Assembly (NCBI GenBank): GCA_023421505.1 | Contig: JAEZTJ010000032.1 | Span: 1 to 64,000 of the forward strand | Direction: 5' to 3' | Length of the DNA: 64,000 bases | From: Bacillota bacterium | GTDB taxonomy: Bacteria; Bacillota; Clostridia; Lachnospirales; Lachnospiraceae | Shown: positions 8,374 through 19,006 of the stretch, one piece after another | Position numbering within the stretch: position 1 is the first letter of the stretch | How the letters are laid out: every line of letters starts with the position of its first letter | Notes under the pieces: model-generated | What the model saw: the letters and a program-made list of their open reading frames with translations, nothing else | What the model was told of the DNA's origin: nothing | The model's database searches: none | Made by a program: the position numbers and the translations under genes

Positions 8374-8865
8374 TCGCTTTCTCCAATTCACGGAGAGGAT
8401 AAGGGAAAGCCTATATATGCTGAACAGCCAGAGTGAATGCAAGGTATGTAAAGCAATCTTTGGAATAGATATTATTATCAGGAGCTTTCGTACCGCTTTC
8501 CCAAAGATGAAATATATAGCCTCCAACCTTTGATTTACTAATACTATATGATGATAAAGTAAATTTGTTACTGCATTATCCAATAAATAAGTAAAATGAT
8601 AAATTGTTAGATAGATACCACCAAGTAACTAAAATTTAGGCTTTGTTAATAAATAAATTAATAAGATTCAGCAAAAATGGAACAATATAATAATGTTCTG
8701 TTTTTTTTATGGAAAAACAGCCAGACTATATAATAAGAGATAATACACTATGCAATTTTACTTATAGGTTAAAGGGTTCACTCGCTAGACTACCATGCAA
8801 AAATTAATAACAGATGGACGAAGAGTAGCCGAGAGTACCCTAAAAAGAATAAGGAGGAGTTAAAA

Positions 8866-11800
8866 TTGCTGATCACCTTGGAAAGCGTCCATTTTACTAT
8901 AAATATGCCTGTTGGCATTTTAGTTCTGCTGATTGTAATAGCACTAATCTGGTGCATTTTATTATTCCTATATTACCGTTTTAGCCATTTTCGCAGCAAA
9001 GTATATTTTACCCTAGATTCAAAGGATAAAACGGAGGTAACAGGCCCTAAGGATATGGAACTAAAGATGCACAGCTTAGCGCTTAAGCATAAGCAGGTGA
9101 AGCTGATGCGATATAATTTTGTCCTGGATGATTATAATCAGATAGCCTATAAAAAATTAAATAAAATACGCAATAATATTTCAGAAATCTCAACAGACAT
9201 TATTGCTTTGATTCCAGCGGCACGCTGGCTGTTTGATAATTTTCAGATGATGTACCGTGAGATTAAGAAGGTCAGAACCTCCGGTACAAGCTACGAAATT
9301 CTTCCTATATTAAAATCTAAGGAATTTAGGGGATTTCCCAGAGTTTATATTATAGCAAAGAAGATGGTAGCATTATCAGGAGGGCATTTAGACGAAGAGA
9401 ATCTAATGCTGATGCTACAGGCTTATCAAAAAGAAATCCCATTAACGGATAAGGAATTGTGGGTACTTCCAGAGATGCTCGGCTTTTGCTTATTAGAGAA
9501 GATCATAGAGGTAGCTGAGGAAATTATTCATATTATCAATGTGAAAGCCAAGGCTGATAAATATGTTAAGGAAAAGCTTGCTTCGCAGAATAGTGCAGAC
9601 ATTAATACATTTTTAGAGGATATAGATGGGGAGTTTAGTAAGGATTTTTCCTTCCACTCCCATGTTATTTACTTACTTAAGAATATGTCCTTCGATGATT
9701 ATGCCATTCAGAAATATATTGATTATCGCTTTGGAAACGAAAAGCGCCAGATGAAACCCTCTACAATCTATCTGGAGGAGGGAAAGATTGAAGCCTACCT
9801 CGAAAGCAGTATCCGTGCTCTCATTATAAGTCTAAGAGAAATGAATGAAATGGATGTGGAGAGGTTTTATGAGAGTGCCTCTTATCTTGAACAGATTCTG
9901 TCTGAGGATCCTGAGGGCATTTATCCTAAGATGGATGCAGAGAGTAAGGGGATGTACCGGGACGTAATTGTTAAGCTATCCCATCAATTTAAATTAAGTG
10001 AGAAAAAGATCGTGAATGATTGCTTGGAGCTTGCAAAGGAAGGGAGGGACGATCTCTTCTGCTCTCACCATGTCGGAGCCTATCTTCTGGGTAAAGGTTA
10101 TCCCATTCTGAGAGAAAGAATATTAAATAAACCCATTCCTTTAAAGCTGAAAAAATTGAGAAACTGGAAAGGTCTCAGTTACTTTTGTACCTCCTTTTTC
10201 TTACTGGCAGCGATAGGTACTTTAGTAATTGTTCTTATGAATATTCCGGGAAAAGTGAAAGAAACGGGCTGGTACATTTTTGTTTTGGCTGTTTCTATGC
10301 CTCTTCTGATTGGTATTGCACTTGAAATAACTAATTTTATATTTACGAGAAGGATTAAGGTTAAGAAGATTCCTTCCCTGGACTATATTGCAAATATTCC
10401 GGATACGGCAAGAACTTTTGTAGTAATGCCGGTTATTGTATCTTCTGCCGAGCAGGGGCTAGAATACTTTGAACGCCTTAATAAGCATTATCTGGCGAAT
10501 AGACAATCCAACCTTTATTTTGGACTTCTAATAGATCATAAGGATTCGCCAGACCAGTATACGCAAGAGGATGAAGAAATAGAAAAGGCCTTGATTAGCA
10601 GAATGAAGGAGTTGAATGAACAATATACCTCCAAATATCCTCTTTTCTCTTTGTTTGTAAGATACCGCAAGTGGAACAAATCAGAGAACTGCTATATGGG
10701 CTGGGAAAGAAAGAGAGGCAAGCTGGAGGAATTTAATAATCTTTTAAACAAAACTCCACAGGAGGATACCAGCTTTTCCTTAGTACTGTGTGACAAAGAA
10801 CTTCTTACTTCCTTTAAATACGTAATTACTCTGGATGCGGATACAAATTTGATACGTGATAATGCAGCGAAGCTCGTGGGTCTGATTGATCATCCTCTTA
10901 ATCAGCCGATTTTAGACGAACAGAATAGAAAGGTGAAGGAAGGGTATGTCATCATTCAGCCCTCGGTCAGAAATCATATACTTGACAAGAAGGGCAGCCG
11001 TTTTGCTGAAATCTTCGGCGGACAATCCGGTTTGGCCCATTATTCGGCTGTTATCTCTGATATATATCAAGACATCTTCAACGAAGGAATTTATACCGGT
11101 AAGGGAATTTATGATGTAAAAGCCTTTCACCTGCTGCTTCAGCATGTGATACCGGAAAATCGGGTTTTAAGTCATGACTTACTAGAAAGCTGTTATGCCA
11201 GAACTGCATTTTCCAGTAATGCAAAAATTATGGACAGCTTTCCTAGCAGTGTAATTTCATATGCGAAACGTGAGCATCGTTGGATTAGAGGAGATTGGCA
11301 GCTGATACCCTGGCTTTTTAAAAGCAGGGTATCAGATGGAAGAGCCTTTTGTGCCTTATCTAAGTGGAAGATATTTGATAATCTTAGACGAAGTCTGGTT
11401 CCCTTAAGTAAGCTACTGCTTATTATAACTAATCTCGCTGTGATGCCGCGAATTTTTTATCTTTGGCTACCGATTGTATTTTTCATTGATTTATTTAATT
11501 TAATCATATTACTTGTCGCTGTTCTGACTCAGAAGCTGTTTCGCTCAAGGCTGGTGCTTGTATATAAGGGATTTTTAAAGGAATTATCGCTTATGATTAA
11601 GAGAGCGTTAATTGAATTGGTGCTTACTCCCTACAGGGCTTATATCGCGACGGATGCTATGATACGAACGCTTTATCGAATTATGATCAGCAAAAAAAAT
11701 CTGCTTCGTTGGAATACGGCAGAAAGTGTAGATGCTTCTGTATTGAATACGAAAAAAGGGTATTTTCTAACGATGTGGAGCTCATTTATTCCTGCTGTAT

Positions 11801-14800
11801 TCGTTTTGTGCTTATTGTTATTAAAGGATTTAAATATAGTCGGCATCCTTCTATATGCCGTGCTTATCATAGCCTGGGTTATGGCTTACCAGCTGGCTTA
11901 TCAGATTAGTCAACCAAAGGAAAAGGAAGATAAAGTAGATAATACCGAAGAGAAGGAATTTTTACTTGAGACAGCAAGAAGAACCTGGAGTTTCTTTCGG
12001 GAGCTATCTACTAAGGAGAATAACTGGCTATGCCCGGACAATTATCAATTATCACGAGCTGATAGACAGAGTAATAAAACTTCTCCAACGAATATCGGAC
12101 TTCAGTATCTATCTATTCTATCGGCCTGGGATTTAGGCTTTGAAACCTTAAGTATAACACTTGATTATGCTGAGAAGCTGATGGATACAGATCAAAAACT
12201 GTTAAAGTGGAAGGGCCACTTATACAATTGGTATAATATCAGGACACTGGAGGTATTAAGTCCTGCCTATATATCTACTGTAGACAGTGGGAATTATCTG
12301 GGGCATTTAATAGCCTTTAAGAATGGCCTCATAGATATGATAAATCAGCCGATTATTTCTAATAATCTATTATCCGAACTGAGAGTAGCCTTCCAGCAAG
12401 GCGGCTGTCAGATTGAATTAAAGGATAATTATGAAACAATAGGGGATTTTATAGAAGAACTGACTGATATCTGGGAGGATTTAAGCGGAACCGAGGTAAA
12501 TCAGGCTGATAAGTGGGTTGATTATAAACATGTACTCACGGTGATAGAAGCAATCGTCAGAGAAGCAGGTGATTTTAAGCTTAAGCAGTATAAGCTGACA
12601 GCCTGTCCGAGCTTAAAGCAGCTTGCAGAGAAAGAGAATAAGAATGTGAAGGCTACGATCGACAGAATAAAAAGTCTATGTAACAAAATTGATTGTATTC
12701 ATGCGAATGTAGATTTTGGCTTCTTATTTAATAAAAATCGTTTGTTGTTTCATATCGGATATCATGTTTCCTCCGGAGTACTTGATGCGGGCTGTTATGA
12801 TTTGATGGCCTCTGAATCTTCTCTGACTAGCTTTTTAGCGATAGCCAGGGGGGAAGCTCCATTAAAGCATTGGCAGAAGCTCGGCAGACCGTTAACCTTG
12901 ATTAAGGGTATTCCCTGCTTTGTATCCTGGAGCGGAACAATGTTCGAATATCTGATGCCAAATCTTGTTTTGAGGGAATATGAGGGGTCAGTTTATGCGG
13001 AGACAGCGAAAGCGGCAGTACTTCAGCAGATGGAATATGCAAAGGAGGCGGATATTCCCTGGGGTATTTCTGAATCACAATTTTATCGTTTTGATACAAA
13101 TTCAAATTATCAATATAAAGCTTTTGGTGTACCGAAGCTAAGACTGCAGCCGGTTCGTAAAAACTCCTTAGTTGTAACACCCTATGCGACAATGCTTGCC
13201 TTAGAATATGCCAAAGAAGAGGCACTTTCTAATCTAAAAAGCTTACAGGAGCTTGGAATGTACGGAGATTATGGCTTTTATGAAGCAATCGACTTTAATC
13301 ATCCGAATTCGGTTGAAATGACACCTTACTGTATTGTTAAATCCTATATGGCTCATCATCAGGGTATGAATCTGGTAGCAATCGATAATTATCTTAATCA
13401 AGGCATTATGAGGACAAGATTTCATTCGGAGGCTATCGTAAAGGCCACCGAGGTACTGCTAGAGGAGAAGCGTCAGACTCATCTGATTTCACTGGCTAAG
13501 AGGGGATATACGATTCGAGTTGGAAGGAATCATGATAAGGAAGATAGCTACAATAATCGCTATGTGAATAATATTGCGCCGAAGTTCCCGATTGCGAATT
13601 TCCTTTCGAATAACAAATACTCGCTGATGATTACCTCAGATGGTGATGGCTTTAGCAGCTTCAAGAATATCATGCTCTACCGGTGGAGGGCAGATCAGTA
13701 TGCGAATACCGGTAACTATATCTATATTAAAGATATTACAAAGGGAAAGGTATGGAGCACCTCGTATCACCCTACAAAAATGGAGCCGGAGGAATATCAG
13801 GTAATCTTCTCCCCCTACCGGGCCGAATTTAAGAGAAGAGATAATGATATTACCTCTCATACACTTGTAAGCTTATCCCCTGATCATAATATTGAGATCC
13901 GTAAGCTAAGCCTGACTAATCATGGCAAGGAGCCAAGACAGTTTGAAATCACAAGCTATCTTGAGGTTGTAGATGATACACATATGGCAGAACTCAGCCA
14001 TCCCGCATTTAATAAATTATTTATTGAAAGTGAATTTTTAGAGGAGCAATCTATATTCCTTTCTAAAAGGAGGGGCAGTAAAGCAAGTAAAAATCCCTAT
14101 ATACTTCATATGGTTAAAACGGGAAGTAAACTGCAAAAGGGCATAGAATATGAAAATGACAGATTAAAATTTATCGGAAGAAACAATACACTAGAAAGCC
14201 CGGAAATGGTTGTAAACAGTATTCCTCTTTCCAATCATTCAGGCTTTTGCAACGATCCGGTAATGAGCATCAGGGTTACGATTTCTCTTGGAATAGATGA
14301 AACAGCAAGTATTACCTTTATGACAGGGGTATGCGAGACGAAAGAGGAAGCAGTTAGAATAGGAGAGGAATTAAATAATTCTTACAGGATTGATGATATC
14401 TGTGAGAAATTCAGAAGACAGAGGGAGATCGAGCTTAAATATCTTGAGATAACTGGTGCGCAGCTGAATGCTTTTCAGGATCTGATCAGTCCAATCTATT
14501 ATCCGATCGGACTTTTCAGAGGACCGCAGGAAAATATCAGAAGAAATTTCAAAAATCAGAGCTTCTTGTGGAGATTTGGTGTATCCGGTGACAATCCTAT
14601 TCTTTTGCTAAAAGTAAAATCAATCGAGGATGCAGCTATGATTAAGGATGTGCTAAAGGCATATGAATACTTAAGAATAAACCGTGTATTGGTAGATCTT
14701 ATCATCTTAAGTGAAGCAAAGCACGGATATATGCAGGAGCTTGATGATCTGGTGAATGATTTAACGAGTTCCTTAAGAATATATGATGCCAGTGAGGATA

Positions 14801-14949
14801 AGCCGAGTCTTTTTATGCTTCATTCCTATCAGATGATACCCTCCGAAATTGATCTTCTTTATACTGTCGCAAGAGTGGTATTTACAGAAAAAACAGGAAT
14901 TTATTTTCAGAGCATAAAGGAGAAACAGCAAGAGCTTGTGGAGGAATAA
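8866..14949 (+). CDS. Cyclic beta-1,2-glucan synthase, N-terminal part (GT84 plus glucoamylase-like plus first sandwich domain)
   Basis: A 2027-aa membrane enzyme. There is an N-terminal transmembrane helix (about 13-37) and further ones near 445-500, 855-900 and 965-1005. A GT84 glycosyltransferase domain lies between them, with the DxD-type motif TLDADT (about 655-660), SHDLLESCYAR, and REHRWIRGDWQ (about 800). Next comes the glucoamylase-like region (TSPTNIGLQYLS near 1072, MAHHQGMNLVAI near 1493) and a beta-sandwich region to the end. This is the order found in NdvB/ChvB/Cgs, which polymerise UDP-glucose into cyclic beta-1,2-glucan at the inner membrane. Those proteins are about 2800 aa; here the C-terminal phosphorylase-like half is a separate gene 64 nt downstream. 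The start is TTG 8866 with AAGGAGGAG 8 nt upstream. Whether the product is cyclic or linear is unknown. Confidence 0.85.
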   Translation: MLITLESVHFTINMPVGILVLLIVIALIWCILLFLYYRFSHFRSKVYFTLDSKDKTEVTGPKDMELKMHSLALKHKQVKLMRYNFVLDDYNQIAYKKLNKIRNNISEISTDIIALIPAARWLFDNFQMMYREIKKVRTSGTSYEILPILKSKEFRGFPRVYIIAKKMVALSGGHLDEENLMLMLQAYQKEIPLTDKELWVLPEMLGFCLLEKIIEVAEEIIHIINVKAKADKYVKEKLASQNSADINTFLEDIDGEFSKDFSFHSHVIYLLKNMSFDDYAIQKYIDYRFGNEKRQMKPSTIYLEEGKIEAYLESSIRALIISLREMNEMDVERFYESASYLEQILSEDPEGIYPKMDAESKGMYRDVIVKLSHQFKLSEKKIVNDCLELAKEGRDDLFCSHHVGAYLLGKGYPILRERILNKPIPLKLKKLRNWKGLSYFCTSFFLLAAIGTLVIVLMNIPGKVKETGWYIFVLAVSMPLLIGIALEITNFIFTRRIKVKKIPSLDYIANIPDTARTFVVMPVIVSSAEQGLEYFERLNKHYLANRQSNLYFGLLIDHKDSPDQYTQEDEEIEKALISRMKELNEQYTSKYPLFSLFVRYRKWNKSENCYMGWERKRGKLEEFNNLLNKTPQEDTSFSLVLCDKELLTSFKYVITLDADTNLIRDNAAKLVGLIDHPLNQPILDEQNRKVKEGYVIIQPSVRNHILDKKGSRFAEIFGGQSGLAHYSAVISDIYQDIFNEGIYTGKGIYDVKAFHLLLQHVIPENRVLSHDLLESCYARTAFSSNAKIMDSFPSSVISYAKREHRWIRGDWQLIPWLFKSRVSDGRAFCALSKWKIFDNLRRSLVPLSKLLLIITNLAVMPRIFYLWLPIVFFIDLFNLIILLVAVLTQKLFRSRLVLVYKGFLKELSLMIKRALIELVLTPYRAYIATDAMIRTLYRIMISKKNLLRWNTAESVDASVLNTKKGYFLTMWSSFIPAVFVLCLLLLKDLNIVGILLYAVLIIAWVMAYQLAYQISQPKEKEDKVDNTEEKEFLLETARRTWSFFRELSTKENNWLCPDNYQLSRADRQSNKTSPTNIGLQYLSILSAWDLGFETLSITLDYAEKLMDTDQKLLKWKGHLYNWYNIRTLEVLSPAYISTVDSGNYLGHLIAFKNGLIDMINQPIISNNLLSELRVAFQQGGCQIELKDNYETIGDFIEELTDIWEDLSGTEVNQADKWVDYKHVLTVIEAIVREAGDFKLKQYKLTACPSLKQLAEKENKNVKATIDRIKSLCNKIDCIHANVDFGFLFNKNRLLFHIGYHVSSGVLDAGCYDLMASESSLTSFLAIARGEAPLKHWQKLGRPLTLIKGIPCFVSWSGTMFEYLMPNLVLREYEGSVYAETAKAAVLQQMEYAKEADIPWGISESQFYRFDTNSNYQYKAFGVPKLRLQPVRKNSLVVTPYATMLALEYAKEEALSNLKSLQELGMYGDYGFYEAIDFNHPNSVEMTPYCIVKSYMAHHQGMNLVAIDNYLNQGIMRTRFHSEAIVKATEVLLEEKRQTHLISLAKRGYTIRVGRNHDKEDSYNNRYVNNIAPKFPIANFLSNNKYSLMITSDGDGFSSFKNIMLYRWRADQYANTGNYIYIKDITKGKVWSTSYHPTKMEPEEYQVIFSPYRAEFKRRDNDITSHTLVSLSPDHNIEIRKLSLTNHGKEPRQFEITSYLEVVDDTHMAELSHPAFNKLFIESEFLEEQSIFLSKRRGSKASKNPYILHMVKTGSKLQKGIEYENDRLKFIGRNNTLESPEMVVNSIPLSNHSGFCNDPVMSIRVTISLGIDETASITFMTGVCETKEEAVRIGEELNNSYRIDDICEKFRRQREIELKYLEITGAQLNAFQDLISPIYYPIGLFRGPQENIRRNFKNQSFLWRFGVSGDNPILLLKVKSIEDAAMIKDVLKAYEYLRINRVLVDLIILSEAKHGYMQELDDLVNDLTSSLRIYDASEDKPSLFMLHSYQMIPSEIDLLYTVARVVFTEKTGIYFQSIKEKQQELVEE

Positions 14950-15013
14950 GTTTATAAATCTATATAAAAGGGTTATCTATACAGAGTTAGTTTTGTGAAA
15001 GGAGGAGAGCTGT

Positions 15014-17446
15014 TTGGAGACAGTGAATATACCGGCACCACAGAATGCAGTTAATCCAAGCTATGAATTTTTTAATGGCTATGGAGGCTTTATTGAAGAA
15101 GGAAGAGAATACGAGATACTGTTAGAAGGCAATAATAAGCCTCCATCTCCTTGGATTAATGTCATAGCGAATAGGGATTTTGGATTTCATATATCAGAGA
15201 CCGGAGCTGGCTTTACCTGGTCTGCAAACAGCAGAGAGAATAAGCTAACACCCTGGTCAAATGATCCGGTGAGTGACCCGGCAACAGAAGCTATCTATAT
15301 TTTTGATGAGATCACAGGTGACATCATCACACCGGTATCCTTAGGAAAATCGGATCATGGGATATACCGGGTAAGACATGGCTTTGGTTATTCTAAATTC
15401 CTCCATGAGGAGGATAATTTAGAGCAGGAGCTAACGGTATTTGCACCCCGAGAGGAGGCGGTGAAGCTGTGGGAATTAAAGCTTACGAATCAGTCTGACC
15501 GGATGAAATATCTAAGCCTGACCTATTATGTGGAATGGGTGCTGGGTACGCAAAGAGAGCATACCAATCCGTATCTATTAACTGCATATAACAACGAGTA
15601 CGAATACTTAAGTGCAAGAAATATATATACGTTCAATTTTAGTAATACGCAGGCTTATTTGTTCTCCAGCGAGATGATTAAGGGCTATACCGGAGACAGA
15701 CAGGAATTTCTCGGAAGAAGAGGCTCTTATCATAACCCGGAAGGACTTGATATAAAGCTCTCTAATCATACTGGTGTAGGCTATGATCCCTGCGGAGTAA
15801 TTCAAATCAGTGTGGCAATTCCTCCGAAAGAGGGTAAAACAGTCCTCTTTGGCCTTGGTGTGAGTGATGATATTGGAGAAATACACAGACTTCGTCAAAA
15901 GTATAGGGATATTGACAAGTTTACGGAAGAACTTAATAAAGTAAAAGCTTATTGGGAGAAAGTACTGGGTGTAGTTAAGGTGAGTACCTCGGACAGAGCT
16001 ATTGATATTATGGTAAACGGCTGGTTATTATATCAGACGATATCGTGCCGAATTAATGCAAGAGCAGCCTTCTACCAATGCGGTGGTGCCTATGGCTACC
16101 GGGATCAGCTGCAGGATACCTTCGCGCTCGTTTTTACTGAGCCAGCAGCACTCAGAAGACAGATATTAACTGCCTGCAGCAGACAGTTTGAGGAAGGTGA
16201 TGTGCAGCATTGGTGGCATCCTCCGATGGGCATCGGTGTTCGCACAAGAATTACGGATGATTTACTTTGGCTTCCTTACGGTGTAGCCCTCTATATCCGA
16301 AATACCGGAGATTATACCGTTTTAAAGGAAATGGTACCCTATATCAAGGGGCCTGTTTTAAAGGAAAATGAACATGATGTCATGTTTACTCCGGAGATAT
16401 CGGATAAGGCTGACAGTGTGTATGAGCACAGTAAGAAGACAATTCTTATTACAAGATTTGGAGAGCATGGACTTCCGCTTATGGGTGGAGGAGACTGGAA
16501 CGATGGAATGAATGAGGTGGGAAAGGAGGGAAAAGGCGAAAGCGTCTGGCTGGCCTGGTTTTTCTATACGGTTCTTAGTGAATTCATACCACTATGCTAT
16601 CATGAAGGGGACGAAGCCTTTGCGAAGGAGCTGGAGCTAAAGCAAAAACAACTGCTTTTCAGTATTGAGGAGCATACCTGGGACGGGGAGTGGTATTTAA
16701 GAGCTTTCTATGATAATGGTGCAAAGATGGGCTCTAAAGAAAGTGATGAGTGCAGAATAGACTCAATCAGCCAGTCCTGGAGCGTAATATCTAAGGGAGC
16801 TGCAAAGGACAGAGCGCTCCTAGCCATGCAGTCAGCCTGGAAATACCTTGTAAGGGAAGAAGAAGCAATCTCCCTATTACTGACACCGCCTTTTGATAAG
16901 ACAGTAAACAATCCCGGCTATATCAAGAATTATATACCCGGAATTCGTGAAAATGGCGGACAATATACCCATGCGGCTGTGTGGCTGGCGATAGCGACCA
17001 CTATGACAGGTGATTATAAAATGGCGTATACTCTTTTTAAAATGCTCAATCCTATTCATATTACTTCGAATAAAAGAGATGCAATTCGGTATGAAAAGGA
17101 ACCTTATGTAATGATAGCAGATATATCCTTAAGTCCTCCTTATACCGGAAGAGGAGGCTGGAGCTGGTACACCGGTTCGGCAGGCTGGACCTATCAGGGA
17201 CTGGTGAATTGGTTCCTTGGGATACGGAAAGAAAATGACCAGTTAATCGTTGATCCGGCAACTCCGGAAGGCTTTGGAGATTATACGGTAAGGTACAAGT
17301 ATGAATCATCTGTTTATGAAATCAGAGTTGAAGGTAGAAGCAAGGGTATATTGCAAACGACTGAATTAACAATTGACGGAGAAAAGGTTAAGGGAAACAG
17401 AGTAAAGCTTGTTGATGATGGGAAAGTGCACGAGGTTATTGTATAA
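15014..17446 (+). CDS. GH94-family phosphorylase-like protein, C-terminal half of the glucan synthase
   Basis: An 810-aa protein with a GH94 beta-sandwich N-domain (NGYGGFIEEGREYEI, then PPSPWINVIANRDFGF) and an (alpha/alpha)6 barrel carrying YGYRDQLQD, HWWHPP, and the catalytic-acid block GGGDWNDGM (about 492-499). The start of the protein corresponds to the linker that begins the second sandwich in single-chain NdvB proteins. Together with the preceding gene the length (2837 aa) equals a whole synthase. In Brucella Cgs this half controls chain length by phosphorolysis; alone it could also be a free 1,2-beta-oligoglucan phosphorylase. The start is TTG 15014 after AAAGGAGGAG. It is in an operon with 8866-14949. 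Confidence 0.88.
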   Translation: METVNIPAPQNAVNPSYEFFNGYGGFIEEGREYEILLEGNNKPPSPWINVIANRDFGFHISETGAGFTWSANSRENKLTPWSNDPVSDPATEAIYIFDEITGDIITPVSLGKSDHGIYRVRHGFGYSKFLHEEDNLEQELTVFAPREEAVKLWELKLTNQSDRMKYLSLTYYVEWVLGTQREHTNPYLLTAYNNEYEYLSARNIYTFNFSNTQAYLFSSEMIKGYTGDRQEFLGRRGSYHNPEGLDIKLSNHTGVGYDPCGVIQISVAIPPKEGKTVLFGLGVSDDIGEIHRLRQKYRDIDKFTEELNKVKAYWEKVLGVVKVSTSDRAIDIMVNGWLLYQTISCRINARAAFYQCGGAYGYRDQLQDTFALVFTEPAALRRQILTACSRQFEEGDVQHWWHPPMGIGVRTRITDDLLWLPYGVALYIRNTGDYTVLKEMVPYIKGPVLKENEHDVMFTPEISDKADSVYEHSKKTILITRFGEHGLPLMGGGDWNDGMNEVGKEGKGESVWLAWFFYTVLSEFIPLCYHEGDEAFAKELELKQKQLLFSIEEHTWDGEWYLRAFYDNGAKMGSKESDECRIDSISQSWSVISKGAAKDRALLAMQSAWKYLVREEEAISLLLTPPFDKTVNNPGYIKNYIPGIRENGGQYTHAAVWLAIATTMTGDYKMAYTLFKMLNPIHITSNKRDAIRYEKEPYVMIADISLSPPYTGRGGWSWYTGSAGWTYQGLVNWFLGIRKENDQLIVDPATPEGFGDYTVRYKYESSVYEIRVEGRSKGILQTTELTIDGEKVKGNRVKLVDDGKVHEVIV

Positions 17447-17715
17447 AGTGGAGTATCTTTTCGCAAAGCTACTATCTATATAATAAGAGAAATAGACACT
17501 GGGCTTAAGTATAACAATGGTTTTGCTGATGCATAGCAATAGATTTGCTGATGATGCATAGTAAGAGATATATGAATAGATATCTATTTGGCTAATTTCT
17601 ACAAAGCAATAATTTTTCTAATTCGCTTTCAACTTTTTTAAATGATATAAGCACGAACATCTTTTCTCAAAAACAGTAACTGACCTGCTAATTTAATAAT
17701 GAAAGTTTTTGAATG

Positions 17716-17753
17716 GTCCTAATATTATAAGAATGATATTAGGGCTATTTTTT
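17716..17753 (+). terminator. Intrinsic terminator downstream of the glucan synthase genes
   Basis: A 10-bp stem (17716-17725 with 17736-17745, core CCTAATAT/ATATTAGG, one wobble) is followed by ATTTTTT. It lies 270 nt past the stop at 17446. The intervening DNA holds only a small imperfect tandem duplication of TTTGCTGATGCATAG (about 17520-17565). The stretch 17754-18090 shows no gene. Confidence 0.7.
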
Positions 17754-18090
17754 GATTTAGGAAGTAGGCAAATTGTTTGATTTCTCTATTTGCTTCTATC
17801 AATAAAATAAATAAGTATTTATTTACAAATCTAAAGTAACATGTTATGAATAAGTAAATAAGTTAATATCATGCATTTCTCAAAAGCGATTAGAGAACAG
17901 CAGTCGGTTTTATAGCTAGCGCCGAGGCATTTTAGATATTGCATCTGGAAATTTAAATAAGTAATCGGTCTAGTTAATTTGAAAACGTTGTACCAGTTGT
18001 ATTATATGGAAATCGCGTATGCGAATAACAATATAGGAGGTCAGATCGGACTATTCCCTTACTGAAAAAAGGCTTTCCGATAAACAAAAA

Positions 18091-18849
18091 ATGAATATAG
18101 ATAATATAGTTTTAAATTATGGAAAATACATATACAATTATGCACTAAAGCTTACCTGCCATCCGTCAGATGCTGAGGATATTGCGCAGGAAACCTTTTT
18201 AAAGGCCTGGATGAAAAAGGATCAGTTAAAGGAAGAGAAAGCGATAGGAAAGTGGCTTCGATCAATTTGCTACAACGAGTTTTTGATGAAGGTGAGACAG
18301 AAGGATAACTTGTATCAAACTCTATCAGACGATATAGAGGCACTGGAAGCAGAGGGAGCATTATTGGTTCAGGTTATACCTGGCCCAGAGGACGAAGTCA
18401 TAGTGGAAGATGAAATCAAAGAGCTTCAGAACGGTTGCTTCCTTGCGATGGCAAGAAAATTAACGCTTAATCAAAGAATAACCTTTTCTCTGATTGATAT
18501 GTATGGTATGAAGCTTGAGGATGTAGCAGAATTATTAGGAATATCCGTATCAGCGGCGAAGGGTCTTTTGTACCGGGCAAGAATGAGCATTGATTCCTTC
18601 TTTGCGGATCACTGTAATATTATTGACAAGTCAAATCCCTGCAGCTGCAAAGCGTGGATAAAATTTTCGCAGAATCGGGAAGCGATGCAGCAGAAAACAA
18701 AAAATCTACTCCAAACGCTTGATTATAGGGAGAAGGGCTATCTGTTTGACGAAGCTGTCAGAAAAAAAGTTCAATTGCTTTATCAGAATATGCCAGATAG
18801 ACAACCGGATAGAGCCTGGTATGATAGAGTAATCAATGCTTTAAAATAA
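18091..18849 (+). CDS. ECF-like RNA polymerase sigma factor with a CxC C-terminal extension
   Basis: A 252-aa protein. Region sigma-2 is about residues 8-75 (DAEDIAQETFLKAW), and region sigma-4 about 125-170 (LEDVAELLGISVSAAKGLLYRAR). An extra C-terminal stretch follows with NPCSCKAW (about 187-194), a possible metal-binding CxC also seen in a variant form in the second sigma factor at 37706. No obvious anti-sigma gene is adjacent. The ATG at 18091 has no good ribosome site: the nearest strong one (ATAGGAGG, 18033-18040) is 50 nt upstream with an open in-frame stretch but no ATG, GTG or TTG codon, so the true start is uncertain. The gene follows the glucan synthase genes after a terminator; its targets are unknown. 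Confidence 0.8.
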   Translation: MNIDNIVLNYGKYIYNYALKLTCHPSDAEDIAQETFLKAWMKKDQLKEEKAIGKWLRSICYNEFLMKVRQKDNLYQTLSDDIEALEAEGALLVQVIPGPEDEVIVEDEIKELQNGCFLAMARKLTLNQRITFSLIDMYGMKLEDVAELLGISVSAAKGLLYRARMSIDSFFADHCNIIDKSNPCSCKAWIKFSQNREAMQQKTKNLLQTLDYREKGYLFDEAVRKKVQLLYQNMPDRQPDRAWYDRVINALK

Positions 18850-19006
18850 ATTTTATAATTTGCGTGACTTCGCACATTTTATTGCATCTATATATATGAC
18901 AGGAGGATATAGGTAGATTAAAGAATTCTGTTTATCTTGCTAAAATTGCTATGTAGTGCCGCAATAATGAATTTATTAGGGAGGTGAAGAGGCAGCTAGC
19001 TGCAGT

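Noticed and set aside
8323..8583. Overlapping short frames on both strands at 8323-8583
   Set aside because: They lie across a perfect 14-bp terminator hairpin, have no ribosome sites and no protein-like composition.
12902..13225. Long minus-strand frames inside the glucan synthase, Ig-like repeat and glycolytic genes
   Set aside because: They are shadows of strongly supported plus-strand genes, with no ribosome sites or recognisable motifs.
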